NCBI GenBank assembly: GCA_964354155.1
Contig: CAYGYG010000001.1
Location: 62,001-126,000 of the forward strand
Direction of reading: 5' to 3'
DNA length: 64,000 bases
Source of the DNA: CAYGYG01 sp964354155
GTDB lineage: Bacteria; Hydrothermota; Tepidihabitantia; SM23-42; CAYGYG01
Positions 17,066-25,596 of the stretch are shown one piece after another. The notes beneath the pieces are model-generated. The model did not search any database and had not been told where the DNA came from. It saw only the letters and a program-made list of their open reading frames with translations. The position numbers were made by a program, and so were the translations under genes. Each line of letters begins with the position of its first letter. Positions within the stretch are counted from its first letter, which is position 1.

Positions 17066-18373
17066 CTAGGTTGTTTTCTTCAGTATGCCCTTGGCAAAGG
17101 CTTCTTTTTCCAGGCGCTCGCGATGGTCGGGATGGGCGATCGAGATCAACGTCATCGCCCGCTCGCGCAAGTTTTTGCCGTGCAGATAGGCAATGCCGAA
17201 CTCGGTAACCACGTAATGGACATCGCCGCGCGAAGTGACGACCCCGGCACCTTCCTGAAGGGTCGTCACGATCCTTGAAATCTTGCCTTGCTTGGCGGTC
17301 GAGGGCAGGGCGATGATCGGTTTGCCGCCCTTGGAACTGGCGGCACCGCGGATGAAATCGACCTGGCCGCCGATACCCGAGTAGATCCGGTACCCGACCG
17401 AATCGGCGCAGACCTGCCCGGTAAGGTCGACCTCGATGGCGGAGTTGATGGCCACCATTTTTTCGTTCTGGGCGACGATAAACGGATTGTTCGTGTAGTC
17501 GCAGGGGTGCATTTCGATGAACGGGTTATTGTGCGCGAACTGATAGAGATTGCGTGAGCCGAAAAGGAAGGTTGCGATCACCTTGCCTTGATGAATCGTT
17601 TTCTTGCTTCCGGTCACGATGCCGGCTTCGATCGCCTGCATGATGCCGTCCGAGACCATCTCGGTATGAATCCCCAGGTTGCGGCGGCCGCGCAGGTTGG
17701 CGATGACGGCATCCGGAATGCCGCCGATACCGAGCTGGAGGGTTGAACCGTCTTCAATCAACGACAGGATGTAGTCGGCAATGCGTCTCTCAACCTGGGT
17801 CGGTTCATTGGCGGTCAGCTCGGGCAGTTCTTCCGATACTTCAGCTATCCTATTCACCCGGGAGACGTGGATGAAACAGTCTCCCAGCGCCCGCGGCATC
17901 TTCTCGTTCACCTGACAGACGATGACGCTGGCGGTCTCGGCGGCCGCCTTGGAGGCGAGCGATTCGACACCCAGGCTCAGGAACCCATGCTGGTCCGGCG
18001 GCGAAGTCTGGAGGAAGGCGATGTCGAGCGGCAGGATTCCGGAGTAGAAGAGGTTCGGGATTTGATAGAGGAACACCGGGATGTAGTCGGCGCGGCCGGT
18101 ATTGACCGCCTCGCGGTCCGCCGGCCCGACGAAAAGCGAATTGTGGCGAAAGCTGCGCGTCATGTCCGGTTTGGAAGTAGGTTCGCTGCCCCAGAGCAGG
18201 ACGTGGCATATCTCAACGTCGTGGAGCTTATCCGCCCTATTGGCCAGGCCGCCCAGAAGTAGATAGGGCGTCGCGGCGTTGCCGCTGATATAAACGCGCT
18301 GGCCGCTGCCGACGACCGACACCGCTTGCTCGATCGTGCCGACTTTGGATTTGTATTCATCAAGCCAGTTCAT
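17066..18373 (-). CDS. acetyl-CoA hydrolase/4-hydroxybutyrate CoA-transferase family protein
   Basis: 435 aa, cytoplasmic. Transfers CoA between acyl groups (typically acetyl-CoA to butyrate or 4-hydroxybutyrate). The active-site motif GIHTEMVSDG places Glu at residue 238, the position of the catalytic Glu238 known from the Clostridium aminobutyricum enzyme. YSGIGGQVDFIRGA is the glycine-rich CoA-binding loop, and LPSTAKQGKISRIV follows. Its ATG overlaps the stop of the alanine dehydrogenase gene (ATGA), so both are co-translated. With the crotonase and 3-hydroxyacyl-CoA dehydrogenase this suggests a short-chain acid fermentation or oxidation route. Exact substrate unproven. Confidence 0.88.
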   Translation of the reverse strand: MNWLDEYKSKVGTIEQAVSVVGSGQRVYISGNAATPYLLLGGLANRADKLHDVEICHVLLWGSEPTSKPDMTRSFRHNSLFVGPADREAVNTGRADYIPVFLYQIPNLFYSGILPLDIAFLQTSPPDQHGFLSLGVESLASKAAAETASVIVCQVNEKMPRALGDCFIHVSRVNRIAEVSEELPELTANEPTQVERRIADYILSLIEDGSTLQLGIGGIPDAVIANLRGRRNLGIHTEMVSDGIMQAIEAGIVTGSKKTIHQGKVIATFLFGSRNLYQFAHNNPFIEMHPCDYTNNPFIVAQNEKMVAINSAIEVDLTGQVCADSVGYRIYSGIGGQVDFIRGAASSKGGKPIIALPSTAKQGKISRIVTTLQEGAGVVTSRGDVHYVVTEFGIAYLHGKNLRERAMTLISIAHPDHRERLEKEAFAKGILKKTT

Positions 18374-19518
18374 GAGGCGGATTCCTTTCCGATAAGTGCG
18401 TCAATGCTGACATAGGGGGTTGAGGGGCCGGCCAGGTTGCGGCTGGTAATCGAACCCTGATAGGTGCAGAGGCCGTTGCGCAGGCTGCGATTGCGTTTCA
18501 GCGTTTTCTCAAGACCCTCTCCGGCAATCGAACTTAGATAGGGAACCAGGCTGTTGCTTAGCGCCTTGGAGGCGGTTCGTGCGACCCAGGCCGGAACGTT
18601 GGGTACACAGAAGTGGATAACGCCTTCGACTTGATACACGAAATTCTCTTCCGGCGTAAGTCGTGACGTCTCGCTGCAACCGCCCTGGTCGATCGAAAAG
18701 TCGATGAGGACCGCGCCTTTGCGCATTGACTTGACCATCTCTTTGCTGACCAGAATGGGCGCACGCACTCCGGGGACGTTGGCGCAGAGAACCAGCACGT
18801 CGGCGAAGCGGACGAGTTTTTCGATATTAATCCGGTTGGAAACCAGGGTGGTTATTCGCCCCATGCAGAATTGAGCGACATACTCCAGTTTCTTGGGGCT
18901 GCGATCGAGGATGTAGACGTTGGCCCCCAATGCGGAAAAAGCACGGGCGGAATACATACCGAGGGTTCCGGCACCAACCACGACTACTTCGGCGGCGGGG
19001 ACGCCGGGGATCCCGCCCAAGAGAACGCCCCGTCCCCACTTGAAGGTATTCTCGAGCAGTCGGCCGGCGATCTGAATTGACATGCTGCCGGCAATTTGAC
19101 TCATCGGCTTCAGAATGGGGAGTTCCATATCTTCCGTTTCGATTACCTCGTAGCCAATCGCGGCGATCTTCCGGTCGACCAGGACCTTGATGAATTCCTT
19201 CGGCGCTACCGGGAGACTCAGAAAACCCATCAGGACCTGGTTGTCTCTGAGAAAATCCCAGGTCTCTTTCTTGACCGGTCGTGCGATCTTGACCAGGATG
19301 TCGGCCCGGCGATAGACTTCTTCTTTCTGGTACGCGATTTTGGCCCCGGCCTCAACGTACTCGTTGTCGCAGTAACCGGCGCCTTCTCCGGCTTTGGTTT
19401 CGACAAAGACCTCGACGCCCAAGGCGGTCAAGTCCTTGACTCCGGCCGGAGTAAGTCCGACGCGTTTCTCCTCGAAACCAAAGTCGAATATCACTTCCTT
19501 GGAAATCCCGATGATCAT
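18370..19518 (-). CDS. alanine dehydrogenase/NAD(P) transhydrogenase family protein
   Basis: 382 aa. Converts L-alanine to pyruvate, ammonium and NADH if it is a true Ald. N-terminal FEEKRVGLTPAGVKDLTALG is the family signature, and the Rossmann dinucleotide loop is VVVVGAGTLGMYSARAFSAL (about 168-187). Conserved QIAGSMSIQ and HFCVPNVPAWVARTAS-type segments are present. The ATG at 19518 follows AAAGGAGC; the longer open frame to 19605 lies in the leader. 'CVPNVPAWVARTASKAL' resembles the 'NMPGAVP.T.T.AL' block of Ald, but some residues differ, so a related amino-acid dehydrogenase is possible. It heads an operon with the CoA-transferase. Confidence 0.85.
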   Translation of the reverse strand: MIIGISKEVIFDFGFEEKRVGLTPAGVKDLTALGVEVFVETKAGEGAGYCDNEYVEAGAKIAYQKEEVYRRADILVKIARPVKKETWDFLRDNQVLMGFLSLPVAPKEFIKVLVDRKIAAIGYEVIETEDMELPILKPMSQIAGSMSIQIAGRLLENTFKWGRGVLLGGIPGVPAAEVVVVGAGTLGMYSARAFSALGANVYILDRSPKKLEYVAQFCMGRITTLVSNRINIEKLVRFADVLVLCANVPGVRAPILVSKEMVKSMRKGAVLIDFSIDQGGCSETSRLTPEENFVYQVEGVIHFCVPNVPAWVARTASKALSNSLVPYLSSIAGEGLEKTLKRNRSLRNGLCTYQGSITSRNLAGPSTPYVSIDALIGKESAS

Positions 19519-19654
19519 GCATTGCTCCTTTCTGCGAGAGAAGATAAAAACAAAAGAGGCGGACGGGCTGGAAACATCAGTGCCCAATACCGAAAACGCA
19601 TGCATTCTGCTCGAATCGAAAAATGGGGTGGCCGCAACGATTGTGTCCCCTTAG

Positions 19655-19682
19655 AGGATATTCAAAACTGAGCTTTTGTCAA
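19655..19682 (-). promoter_or_regulatory. promoter of the alanine dehydrogenase operon
   Basis: Minus strand TTGACA (19677-19682), 16-nt spacer, TATCCT (19655-19660). The TGA inside TTGACA is the stop codon of the epimerase gene, so promoter and coding end overlap. The leader to the ATG is about 130 nt. Confidence 0.6.
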
Positions 19683-20095
19683 GGCGATTGTGACCGGCCC
19701 GACTCCTCAAGTTCGATCAGCACACCCCCGGTTGATTTCGGACTGACAAACGCGATACGCCGGCCCAGTGCGCCGGGCCGGGGTTGCTTATCAATCAACT
19801 CAATCCCGGATCGCTTGAACATCTCAAGCGCCGCGTCAAGGTCGTCAACTTCCACCGCGACATGATGAATACCGGGCCCCTGGCGGGCGATGAATTTGGC
19901 AATCGGGGTGTCTGCCCGCAGTGGTTCAAGCAGTTCCAGCTTGATGTCCCCGATCTTCAAGAAGGCGATCGTCACCCCAATGTCCTCGAGGCGTTTCGAT
20001 TCCTGCAGCTCTAGGCCGAGGGCATCGCGGAAGACGCGCAGCCCCTCGGCCAGGTTTTCGACCGCGATGCCGATGTGGGCGATCTTCTTTAGCAT
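19679..20095 (-). CDS. mce: methylmalonyl-CoA epimerase
   Basis: Interconverts (2R)- and (2S)-methylmalonyl-CoA in the propionate/succinate route. 138 aa, usual length for this glyoxalase-fold (VOC) enzyme. Both beta-alpha-beta-beta-beta halves are visible. Metal ligands fit His7 (AHIGIAV), the His of GIHHVAVEV near residue 78, and the Glu of GVLIELEE near 127. RRIAFVSPKSTGGVLIEL is the family's closing motif. Start supported by GGAGGTC. No mutase subunits lie in the window. Confidence 0.93.
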   Translation of the reverse strand: MLKKIAHIGIAVENLAEGLRVFRDALGLELQESKRLEDIGVTIAFLKIGDIKLELLEPLRADTPIAKFIARQGPGIHHVAVEVDDLDAALEMFKRSGIELIDKQPRPGALGRRIAFVSPKSTGGVLIELEESGRSQSP

Positions 20096-20145
20096 AAGAC
20101 CTCCGTGATTGTCAGAATATCAGAGTAAAAAATATCGCTGATTAC

Positions 20146-20335
20146 CTAATACAAGCGCATTAGTCAAATTGCCATTCCGAAGAGCGAGATTCCTCGCTTA
20201 CGCTCGGAACAATCTCCGCAATCTCAAATCCCCCTATATCCCCCTTTACGAAAGGGGGAAGTAAAGGGGGATTGCCGCGCGCCCTATCGGTCGCTCGCAA
20301 TGACGCTGTTATGTTACTTGATGCGTTTGTATTAG
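20146..20335. mobile_element. 190-bp MITE-like element with terminal inverted repeats
   Basis: The ends CTAATACAAGCGCAT (20146-20160) and ATGCGTTTGTATTAG (20321-20335) are inverted repeats with one mismatch in 15. Inside lie a hairpin of the form AATCCCCC...GGGGGATT (20227-20273, family B) and an arm GTCGCTCGCAATGACG, a word found in palindromic repeats of many bacteria. No reading frame. It fills most of the 281-nt gap between mce and tatC. Mobility is inferred only from the structure. Confidence 0.5.
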
Positions 20336-20376
20336 TCACGCGATATCCTCATTTTTCTATCCGTCTGCATCCGCAG

Positions 20377-21090
20377 TTATCCGTCTGAATCTCTCTTCTC
20401 TCTTTTAATCGTCAGCCGCGCCAGCAGGAGTGACAGTTCGTAAAGCAAAATCAGGGGTACGGCGACCAGCAACAGGGTGAAGAAGTCGGTGGTCGGAGTA
20501 ATCACGGCGGTCAGGACCAACAGTCCGACGATGGCCTCGGGCCGGTGCCGGGATAGAGTTTCAACGCGCACGACGTCGATTTTGATCAAGAAGTATACGA
20601 CAATCGGGAGTTGGAAAACGATGGCGCAGCCGAATACGCACCAGAAGAGGAAAGAAAGATAGCGGCTGACGTTGATGACCGGGGTGAGTACACTGCCGCC
20701 GAACGAAAGCAAAAACTTGAGTCCGAGGGGAAAGACGATAAAAAAACCGAAAGATGCCCCGATGAAAAGAAGGACGGTTCCGAAGAACAGAACCGATACG
20801 GAATATCGCCGCTCGCGGGCGGTCAGGGCCGGCCCGATGAAAGCCCAGAAGTGGTAGAGCAGGACCGGGGCGGCAATGAGCAGCCCGATGTAGAGGCCGA
20901 CTTTGAACTTGGTGAAGAAGGCCTCGGTGGGTGCAAAGAAGTATAACTGGCCGACCGAACGGGCCAGCAGCTTGAGCACGGGGTCCGACAAAGCGTAACC
21001 GATGGCCGCGGCCACCGCAACGCTGATGAGGACTTTGATAATGCGGAGTCTGAGTTCCTCGAGGTGCTCGACGAAGGTACCCTGTTTCAT
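20377..21090 (-). CDS. tatC: Sec-independent protein translocase TatC
   Basis: Receptor subunit of the twin-arginine export system in the inner membrane. 237 aa, six predicted membrane segments. Starts with MKQGTFVEHLEELRLRIIKV (family HLEELR signature). FFAPTEAFFTKFKVGLYIGL and the FGGSVLTPVINVSRYLSF loop are typical, and TAVITPTTDFFTLLLVAVPL (with TP.D) is near the end. The ATG overlaps the stop of the upstream beta-propeller gene by 4 nt. No tatA/tatB is seen in the window. Confidence 0.95.
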   Translation of the reverse strand: MKQGTFVEHLEELRLRIIKVLISVAVAAAIGYALSDPVLKLLARSVGQLYFFAPTEAFFTKFKVGLYIGLLIAAPVLLYHFWAFIGPALTARERRYSVSVLFFGTVLLFIGASFGFFIVFPLGLKFLLSFGGSVLTPVINVSRYLSFLFWCVFGCAIVFQLPIVVYFLIKIDVVRVETLSRHRPEAIVGLLVLTAVITPTTDFFTLLLVAVPLILLYELSLLLARLTIKREKRDSDG

Positions 21091-22487
21091 CTGAGCTCGG
21101 CCAGCGCCATTTTCAGAATCGACCGGTCCGTAACCAGCCAGATCGCGTCATCGGCCAGGGCCAGGGCGTTGATTTTTTCCTTGGGCAGGTAGGGCGCGGT
21201 ACGATAAGTCCGGCGCTGGGGATCGTACACAGCCAGGCCCAGCGCCGTGCCCAAGTATACTAACTGCCCGTCCGTGTCAAAACACGTGATGTTCATGTAG
21301 GGAAGAGGCATTATCGTATCGGTCGTGGCGCTGAGCACAAAGAGCTGGCGCGTCGCGGCGATGAAGTAGTACTGGTCGCCGAAGCGCAGAGCATCAAGCA
21401 GCGGAAGGTTCATCAATCTTTCCCAGTTTGTCGTTGACCGTTCGTAACGGAAGAACCCGCGTTCGCCGGCGGCGTAGATGGCCGTCGAGTCGACGAGCAG
21501 GGCATTAATGCCGGCATCCTCCAGCCCCAGGTAATCGACTGAGTTGGCCGGCACGTTCAGCCGATAGAGACCGTCGCGGGTTGCGTACAGGATGTCGGGG
21601 CCGTCCTGGACGAAGAGCCGGACATTCTCAACTGGCTCGGCGACTGGGTAGACGAAATTGCCTTCATAACTCAACAGGCGGTTCGCACTGCCGATGTAGA
21701 TTTTGTTCTGAAGCGGGATGAGGTTGTCGATACGGTTATCGAACCGCAGGTTAGTGAAGGAATCACCCGCCGCGTCGAACCAGGAAACGGTGAAGTCGCC
21801 CACGAAATACAAACCTCCGGGCTGCTTCAACAAGCGCCGCACCGGCGACGTGTAGGGTGAAAACGTGATATGGCTTTTTTCCCACGTCAGACGATGATAT
21901 TTGAACAACCCGTACCCGGCCGTACCGACGTACAGGTCCATCCCGTCTTCAGCCAGCGCGGTGACGGGATAACGGTTGAAACGACTGTCCTCGTAGTAGT
22001 AGGGCGAGAGAAAGGGGAAGGCACGCAACGCCTGAGCGTCGGCCCGGCGAAACCACCTGGCTTCGGGCGGCACGGCCGCAGCGGTTTCGACCTTGCCGCT
22101 GCGCTTGTTGACCCGCATCAGTGCGGTCCCGTCATACCAGTAGATGTAACCCGGTCCGATCGCGAAACCGGCAATGGTCCGAGCTCGAGGTACGGAGTAG
22201 CTGCGCACCGAGTAGGTGAATTCGTTGATCCGATAAAAATTCTCGGTGCCGACCGCGAAGAAATCGCCGTATTCAATGTCATAACCGACCAGGTTTGGAG
22301 GCTCGGGCGGCGCGTAGGCGTAGACGATTCGATAGCGCTCATTCTTGTTGAGAAAGACGAGCCGGTGGTCGTTGACGAGCAGAAGGTGACGAGGGCTGGA
22401 CGCGATCGAGGTGATCGTTCCCATGGGAGGGATTTCAAGATAGTGGATGCGGGCCGAGAAGACCAGCAGCGCAATAAGAGCGGCCAT
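21087..22487 (-). CDS. membrane-anchored beta-propeller protein of unknown function
   Basis: 466 aa. An N-terminal hydrophobic stretch (MAALIALLVFSARIHYLEIP) could be a signal or anchor. The rest is built from repeated 40-50 residue units with WD40/PQQ-like beta-propeller character (for example VNDHRLVFLNKNERYRIVYA, DLYVGTAGYGLFKYHRLTW, IYAAGERGFFRYERSTTNWE, LVYLGTALGLAVYDPQRRTY). Aromatic and Asp/Gly turns recur. It ends IWLVTDRSILKMALAELR. It lies 14 nt after nnr and overlaps tatC, so it is co-expressed with both. It may be a periplasmic sensor-like propeller; function unknown. Confidence 0.7.
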   Translation of the reverse strand: MAALIALLVFSARIHYLEIPPMGTITSIASSPRHLLLVNDHRLVFLNKNERYRIVYAYAPPEPPNLVGYDIEYGDFFAVGTENFYRINEFTYSVRSYSVPRARTIAGFAIGPGYIYWYDGTALMRVNKRSGKVETAAAVPPEARWFRRADAQALRAFPFLSPYYYEDSRFNRYPVTALAEDGMDLYVGTAGYGLFKYHRLTWEKSHITFSPYTSPVRRLLKQPGGLYFVGDFTVSWFDAAGDSFTNLRFDNRIDNLIPLQNKIYIGSANRLLSYEGNFVYPVAEPVENVRLFVQDGPDILYATRDGLYRLNVPANSVDYLGLEDAGINALLVDSTAIYAAGERGFFRYERSTTNWERLMNLPLLDALRFGDQYYFIAATRQLFVLSATTDTIMPLPYMNITCFDTDGQLVYLGTALGLAVYDPQRRTYRTAPYLPKEKINALALADDAIWLVTDRSILKMALAELR

Positions 22488-22501
22488 GTTGTTGGAGTAC
22501 G

Positions 22502-24088
22502 CTACTTCGGTGCCGAATAGATCAGAGCCGGGTCTTCTTCTTCAAACTTCTCCTGGCTTAGATAGTTGATTGCCCCGGGGATGTGGGCGAAGAGATCGCC
22601 GGCGGTCAAGCTGTACTCATTGGATTCCCTGCCGGCAAGGTCCGCCGCCTTGCCGTGCAGAAATACTCCCAAGGTTGCTGCTTCAACCATCGGCATTCCC
22701 TGGGCCACCAGGCCGCCGACCATGCCGACCAGGACATCGCCCGAGCCAGCGGTCGCGAGCCCGGAATTGCCGTTGGGGTTGACATAGGTGTTCCCGTCCG
22801 GCCCGGCCACGATCGTCGGCGCACCTTTCAGTACGACCGTCGCCTCGTATTGCCCGGCATACTGTCCGGCGATGGTGACGCGCTGCTCGTTAATCACTCG
22901 AGTTGAAAGCCCGGTCATGCGGGCAAGTTCGCCGGGGTGAGGGGTAATGACCTTCGGCACCTTGGCGCGGCGCAGCAGTGTTGGCCGATCGGCAATACAG
23001 TTGAGGCCGTCGGCGTCGAGGATGAAGGGTATCCGGATATTGAGCAGCAACTCGCGGATGAATTTCTTTGTGTCGGCGTGGGTGGTGATGCCGGGTCCGA
23101 CGATCGCCACATCCGACTCCTCGGCCCATTTCAGCACCCGGTCCAGCGCGGCGTAAGCGATCGTTTCGTGCTCAGTTTGAGGCAGCGCGATCTTGACGAC
23201 TTCAACCAACTGGGCCTCAACCGCGTCAATGATGCCGCGCGGGACTGCAAGCCGGACCAGTCCGGCGCCCACTTTGAGAGTGGCGCGGGCGGCCATTCCC
23301 GCCGCCCCGCTGTAGCCGCGGGCCCCGGCCACGACTAAGACATAACCGAAAGTCCTTTTGTTGCCCTCGGGCATACGAAACGGCAGCAGGCGGCGCATCG
23401 CGCCGTCGGTCAGCAGGCGCAGCGGACCTTTAGTAATGGCCGAGTACGGAATACCGATGTCGACAAGCCAGAGGTCACCGGAATAGGCGCGACCCGGATA
23501 CAAGAAATGGCCGATTTTGGGCAGGCCCATCGTGGCGGTGGCATCAGCGATTACGGCGACGCCGCTCTCCTGTCCTGTGTCGCCGTTGATTCCAGAGGGG
23601 ATATCAACGGCGAAGACGAAGGCCTCGAGGTCGTTGATAAGGTCGATCACCTTCTTGAAGATGCCCTGGGGCCGGTTCTGAAGGCCTGTGCCGAACAGGG
23701 CATCGACGACGATGTCGGGCCGGAAACGCCGGACAACATCGGCGATGCGGCGCAGGTTCGTGCTGGCGACTATTTCCATACCGGCCCGCTTGGCCAACTG
23801 CAGATTAGTGCGGGCATCGCCGTCTGATTTTGATTCGCGGTCAAGCAGTATAAAGAGCACGTGGCTGCCCCGGTTGGCAATGTGACGGCCGATGACAAAG
23901 CCGTCGCCGCCGTTGTTGCCCCGGCCGCAGAAGATCAAAACGCGCTGGCCCTTGAGCGGAAAATACTTCTCAAGGACGTCGACACAACCGCGGCCGGCGT
24001 TTTCCATAAGCACCAAGCCCGGGATGCCCAGCTTCTTCTGTGCCCAGCGGTCAATTTCCTGCATCTGGCGATTGGTCACAATTCTCAT
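22502..24088 (-). CDS. nnr: bifunctional NAD(P)H-hydrate epimerase/ADP-dependent dehydratase
   Basis: Repairs hydrated NADH and NADPH. 528 aa with both domains. The YjeF-N epimerase domain (1-215) has FCGRGNNGGDGFVIGRHIAN and VDIPSGINGDTGQ. The C-terminal YjeF/ribokinase-like dehydratase (230-510) has AGARGYSGAAGMAARATLKV, ITPHPGELARMTG and GNSGLATAGSGDVLVGMVGG, the last with the catalytic Asp. First gene of nnr-propeller-tatC. The promoter candidate at 24096-24123 ends 7 nt before the ATG. Confidence 0.96.
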   Translation of the reverse strand: MRIVTNRQMQEIDRWAQKKLGIPGLVLMENAGRGCVDVLEKYFPLKGQRVLIFCGRGNNGGDGFVIGRHIANRGSHVLFILLDRESKSDGDARTNLQLAKRAGMEIVASTNLRRIADVVRRFRPDIVVDALFGTGLQNRPQGIFKKVIDLINDLEAFVFAVDIPSGINGDTGQESGVAVIADATATMGLPKIGHFLYPGRAYSGDLWLVDIGIPYSAITKGPLRLLTDGAMRRLLPFRMPEGNKRTFGYVLVVAGARGYSGAAGMAARATLKVGAGLVRLAVPRGIIDAVEAQLVEVVKIALPQTEHETIAYAALDRVLKWAEESDVAIVGPGITTHADTKKFIRELLLNIRIPFILDADGLNCIADRPTLLRRAKVPKVITPHPGELARMTGLSTRVINEQRVTIAGQYAGQYEATVVLKGAPTIVAGPDGNTYVNPNGNSGLATAGSGDVLVGMVGGLVAQGMPMVEAATLGVFLHGKAADLAGRESNEYSLTAGDLFAHIPGAINYLSQEKFEEEDPALIYSAPK

Positions 24089-24095
24089 GACCTTA

Positions 24096-24123
24096 AGGTT
24101 AGCATAGAAATCCTAAATGTCAA
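24096..24123 (-). promoter_or_regulatory. candidate promoter of nnr, possibly leaderless
   Basis: Minus strand TTGACA (24118-24123), 16-nt spacer, TAACCT (24096-24101), then 7 nt to the nnr ATG. The -35 is perfect and the -10 weak. A more distal TATGCT is badly spaced (11 nt). Confidence 0.4.
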
Positions 24124-24193
24124 TCATAATCTATGAAATTTCTGAAAAAGCACAGAAATCTCTGATTACGGAGATATATTACTCGGCAATAAG

Positions 24194-24252
24194 TTGTAGG
24201 GGCGGTTCACGAACCGCCCTCGTCACGGGCAATTCATGAATTGCCCCTACAA
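24194..24252. repeat. double palindrome GGGGCGGTTC / GGGCAATTC (family C)
   Basis: Outer arms TTGTAGGGG and CCCCTACAA enclose two hairpins: GGCGGTTC AC GAACCGCC, and the perfect 20-nt palindrome GGGCAATTCATGAATTGCCC. A single-hairpin relative is at 33454-33473. Part of the 409-nt gap before the CsgG-like gene, which otherwise holds only the repeat at 24326-24385 and promoters. Confidence 0.65.
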
Positions 24253-24325
24253 TTATTACAGGGAACATGTAATCGTTCTCACCGTATCATAAGAAATATT
24301 CGATACTTCACGGGAAATTCATTTC

Positions 24326-24385
24326 TCTACGACACGTCTGTGTCTCCCTCGGGATACCGTGGTGCCTTAGGGAGATACAGACGTA
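24326..24385. repeat. palindromic repeat CTACGACACG...GAGATACAGACGTA (family D)
   Basis: The left arm CTCTACGACACGTCTGTGTC and the right arm GGGAGATACAGACGTA form an imperfect inverted repeat with an inner CCTCGG...CCTTAGG. A second copy lies inside a gene at 31338-31385. Confidence 0.6.
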
Positions 24386-24452
24386 TGAATTGAACTCGCG
24401 AAATCAAAAGGAACTATTTGCGGAAAATTCGACGAACCCCCGGAAATTCCCA

Positions 24453-24481
24453 TTGACAAAATGGGTCGGCTTTTGTATAAT
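24453..24481 (+). promoter_or_regulatory. promoter of the CsgG-like gene
   Basis: TTGACA (24453-24458), 17-nt spacer, TATAAT (24476-24481): perfect consensus. The start codon is 17 nt further on with GGAGGTC between. Confidence 0.8.
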
Positions 24482-24497
24482 TTCCACGGAGGTCGAA

Positions 24498-25523
24498 ATG
24501 ATGAGAGTATCGATACTCGCCGCGGTTGTCGCCGGGTTGGTTTTGGCCCAGACGACGCCTAAGCTTGTTGTTTTTCAACTTGAACCAATAGGATCTGAGG
24601 CGAGAATCAGTCAAGTAGTGACCCTCGTGATTAAGGAAGCTTTCGCCCGAACCCAGAAGTATGCCCTGATTGACCTGCCCGAGACCGTTCGCTGTTATCG
24701 TCCGGCGCCGGCTTGTTCGGTCGGCCGGGAGCTGGGCGCGGACAAGGTGCTGATCGGAAGTCTGATGCAGCTTGGGAACAAGTACACGATTTCGTTTCAG
24801 CTGTTGAACGTTGCTGACGGCCGCGTTGAGTCCAGTGACCGGATCTCGACCACCCAAGTTGAGGAGATGGACGTGGTTGCCGATCGGATTGTGTCCGCCG
24901 TCGTTGAAAACCGACCGATTGAGAAGACGGTCGAAGTGGGCAAAGTCGTTGAGTCGGAAGTCCCCGCCTTCAAAACGCGCGAGCCGCGCGGGTTCCTCAC
25001 CATGCGTACCGGCTACGTTTACCAAAGCTACTCTCCCAATTCACCGCACCGGGCGCTGACGCTCGAGGGTTCGGTGGCCTACGAGCTCAAAGAAGTCATG
25101 GCCGAGGCGGCGGTCGGCGGTAGTATCGGCGGGGACGGCGGCGGGCTGCATTTCGACCTGTTGGTGCACAAGCTGTTTTCGAAAGGAGACATCTCACCTT
25201 TTCTGGGTGGGGGGGTTGGTGTGCACTGGATTGTATCCGAATCCGATTATGGGGAGTCGGGCGACGGCCCGGCGGTCCTTTTGAGCGGCGGCATTATGGC
25301 CTTCAGGACCTACGGCTTCAGAATCATGGCTAACGGACGCGCCGGAGTCACATTCACGAGCGGTAACGATCTCGGCGCGGTTCCTGAATATGGTCTCACC
25401 ATCGGTCTGGCTTCACCAGGGCTGGGGACGGGTCGCGCCTCAAGCAACGAGTCACTGGGTCTGTGTGTTGGCGGTTGCTTAGGGGCATGTCTGCTTTCGC
25501 TCGTTGCCATATCCGCTTTGTAG
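24498..25523 (+). CDS. exported protein: CsgG-like domain plus C-terminal beta-barrel-like region
   Basis: 341 aa. The start at 24498 (or the adjacent ATG at 24501) is fixed by the promoter and GGAGGTC. A signal peptide (MRVSILAAVVAGLVLAQTTP) lacks a lipobox Cys. Residues 20-145 resemble the CsgG/TolB-N-like domain of outer-membrane assembly proteins: KLVVFQLEPIGSEARISQVV, then ELGADKVLIGSLMQLGNKYT and ISFQLLNVADGRVESSD. The second half is Gly-rich with alternating strands (YELKEVMAEAAVGGSIGGDG, FLGGGVGVHWIVSES), as in an 8-stranded outer-membrane barrel. The last 25 residues form a hydrophobic helix with Cys (CVGGCLGACLLSLVAISAL). Role unknown, probably envelope. Confidence 0.65.
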   Translation: MMRVSILAAVVAGLVLAQTTPKLVVFQLEPIGSEARISQVVTLVIKEAFARTQKYALIDLPETVRCYRPAPACSVGRELGADKVLIGSLMQLGNKYTISFQLLNVADGRVESSDRISTTQVEEMDVVADRIVSAVVENRPIEKTVEVGKVVESEVPAFKTREPRGFLTMRTGYVYQSYSPNSPHRALTLEGSVAYELKEVMAEAAVGGSIGGDGGGLHFDLLVHKLFSKGDISPFLGGGVGVHWIVSESDYGESGDGPAVLLSGGIMAFRTYGFRIMANGRAGVTFTSGNDLGAVPEYGLTIGLASPGLGTGRASSNESLGLCVGGCLGACLLSLVAISAL

Positions 25524-25547
25524 CGCGTTCACAGATATAGAAAGCAG

Positions 25548-25573
25548 AAGGGACCTCCGCAAGGAGGTCCCTT
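25548..25573. terminator. hairpin between convergent genes
   Basis: An 11-bp perfect stem, AAGGGACCTCC / GGAGGTCCCTT, with a GCAA tetraloop. It sits between the convergent stops of the CsgG-like gene and asnA and could serve both strands. There is no clear T-tract. Confidence 0.6.
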
Positions 25574-25596
25574 CGGTCATTATCAGTGCGTCTTTT

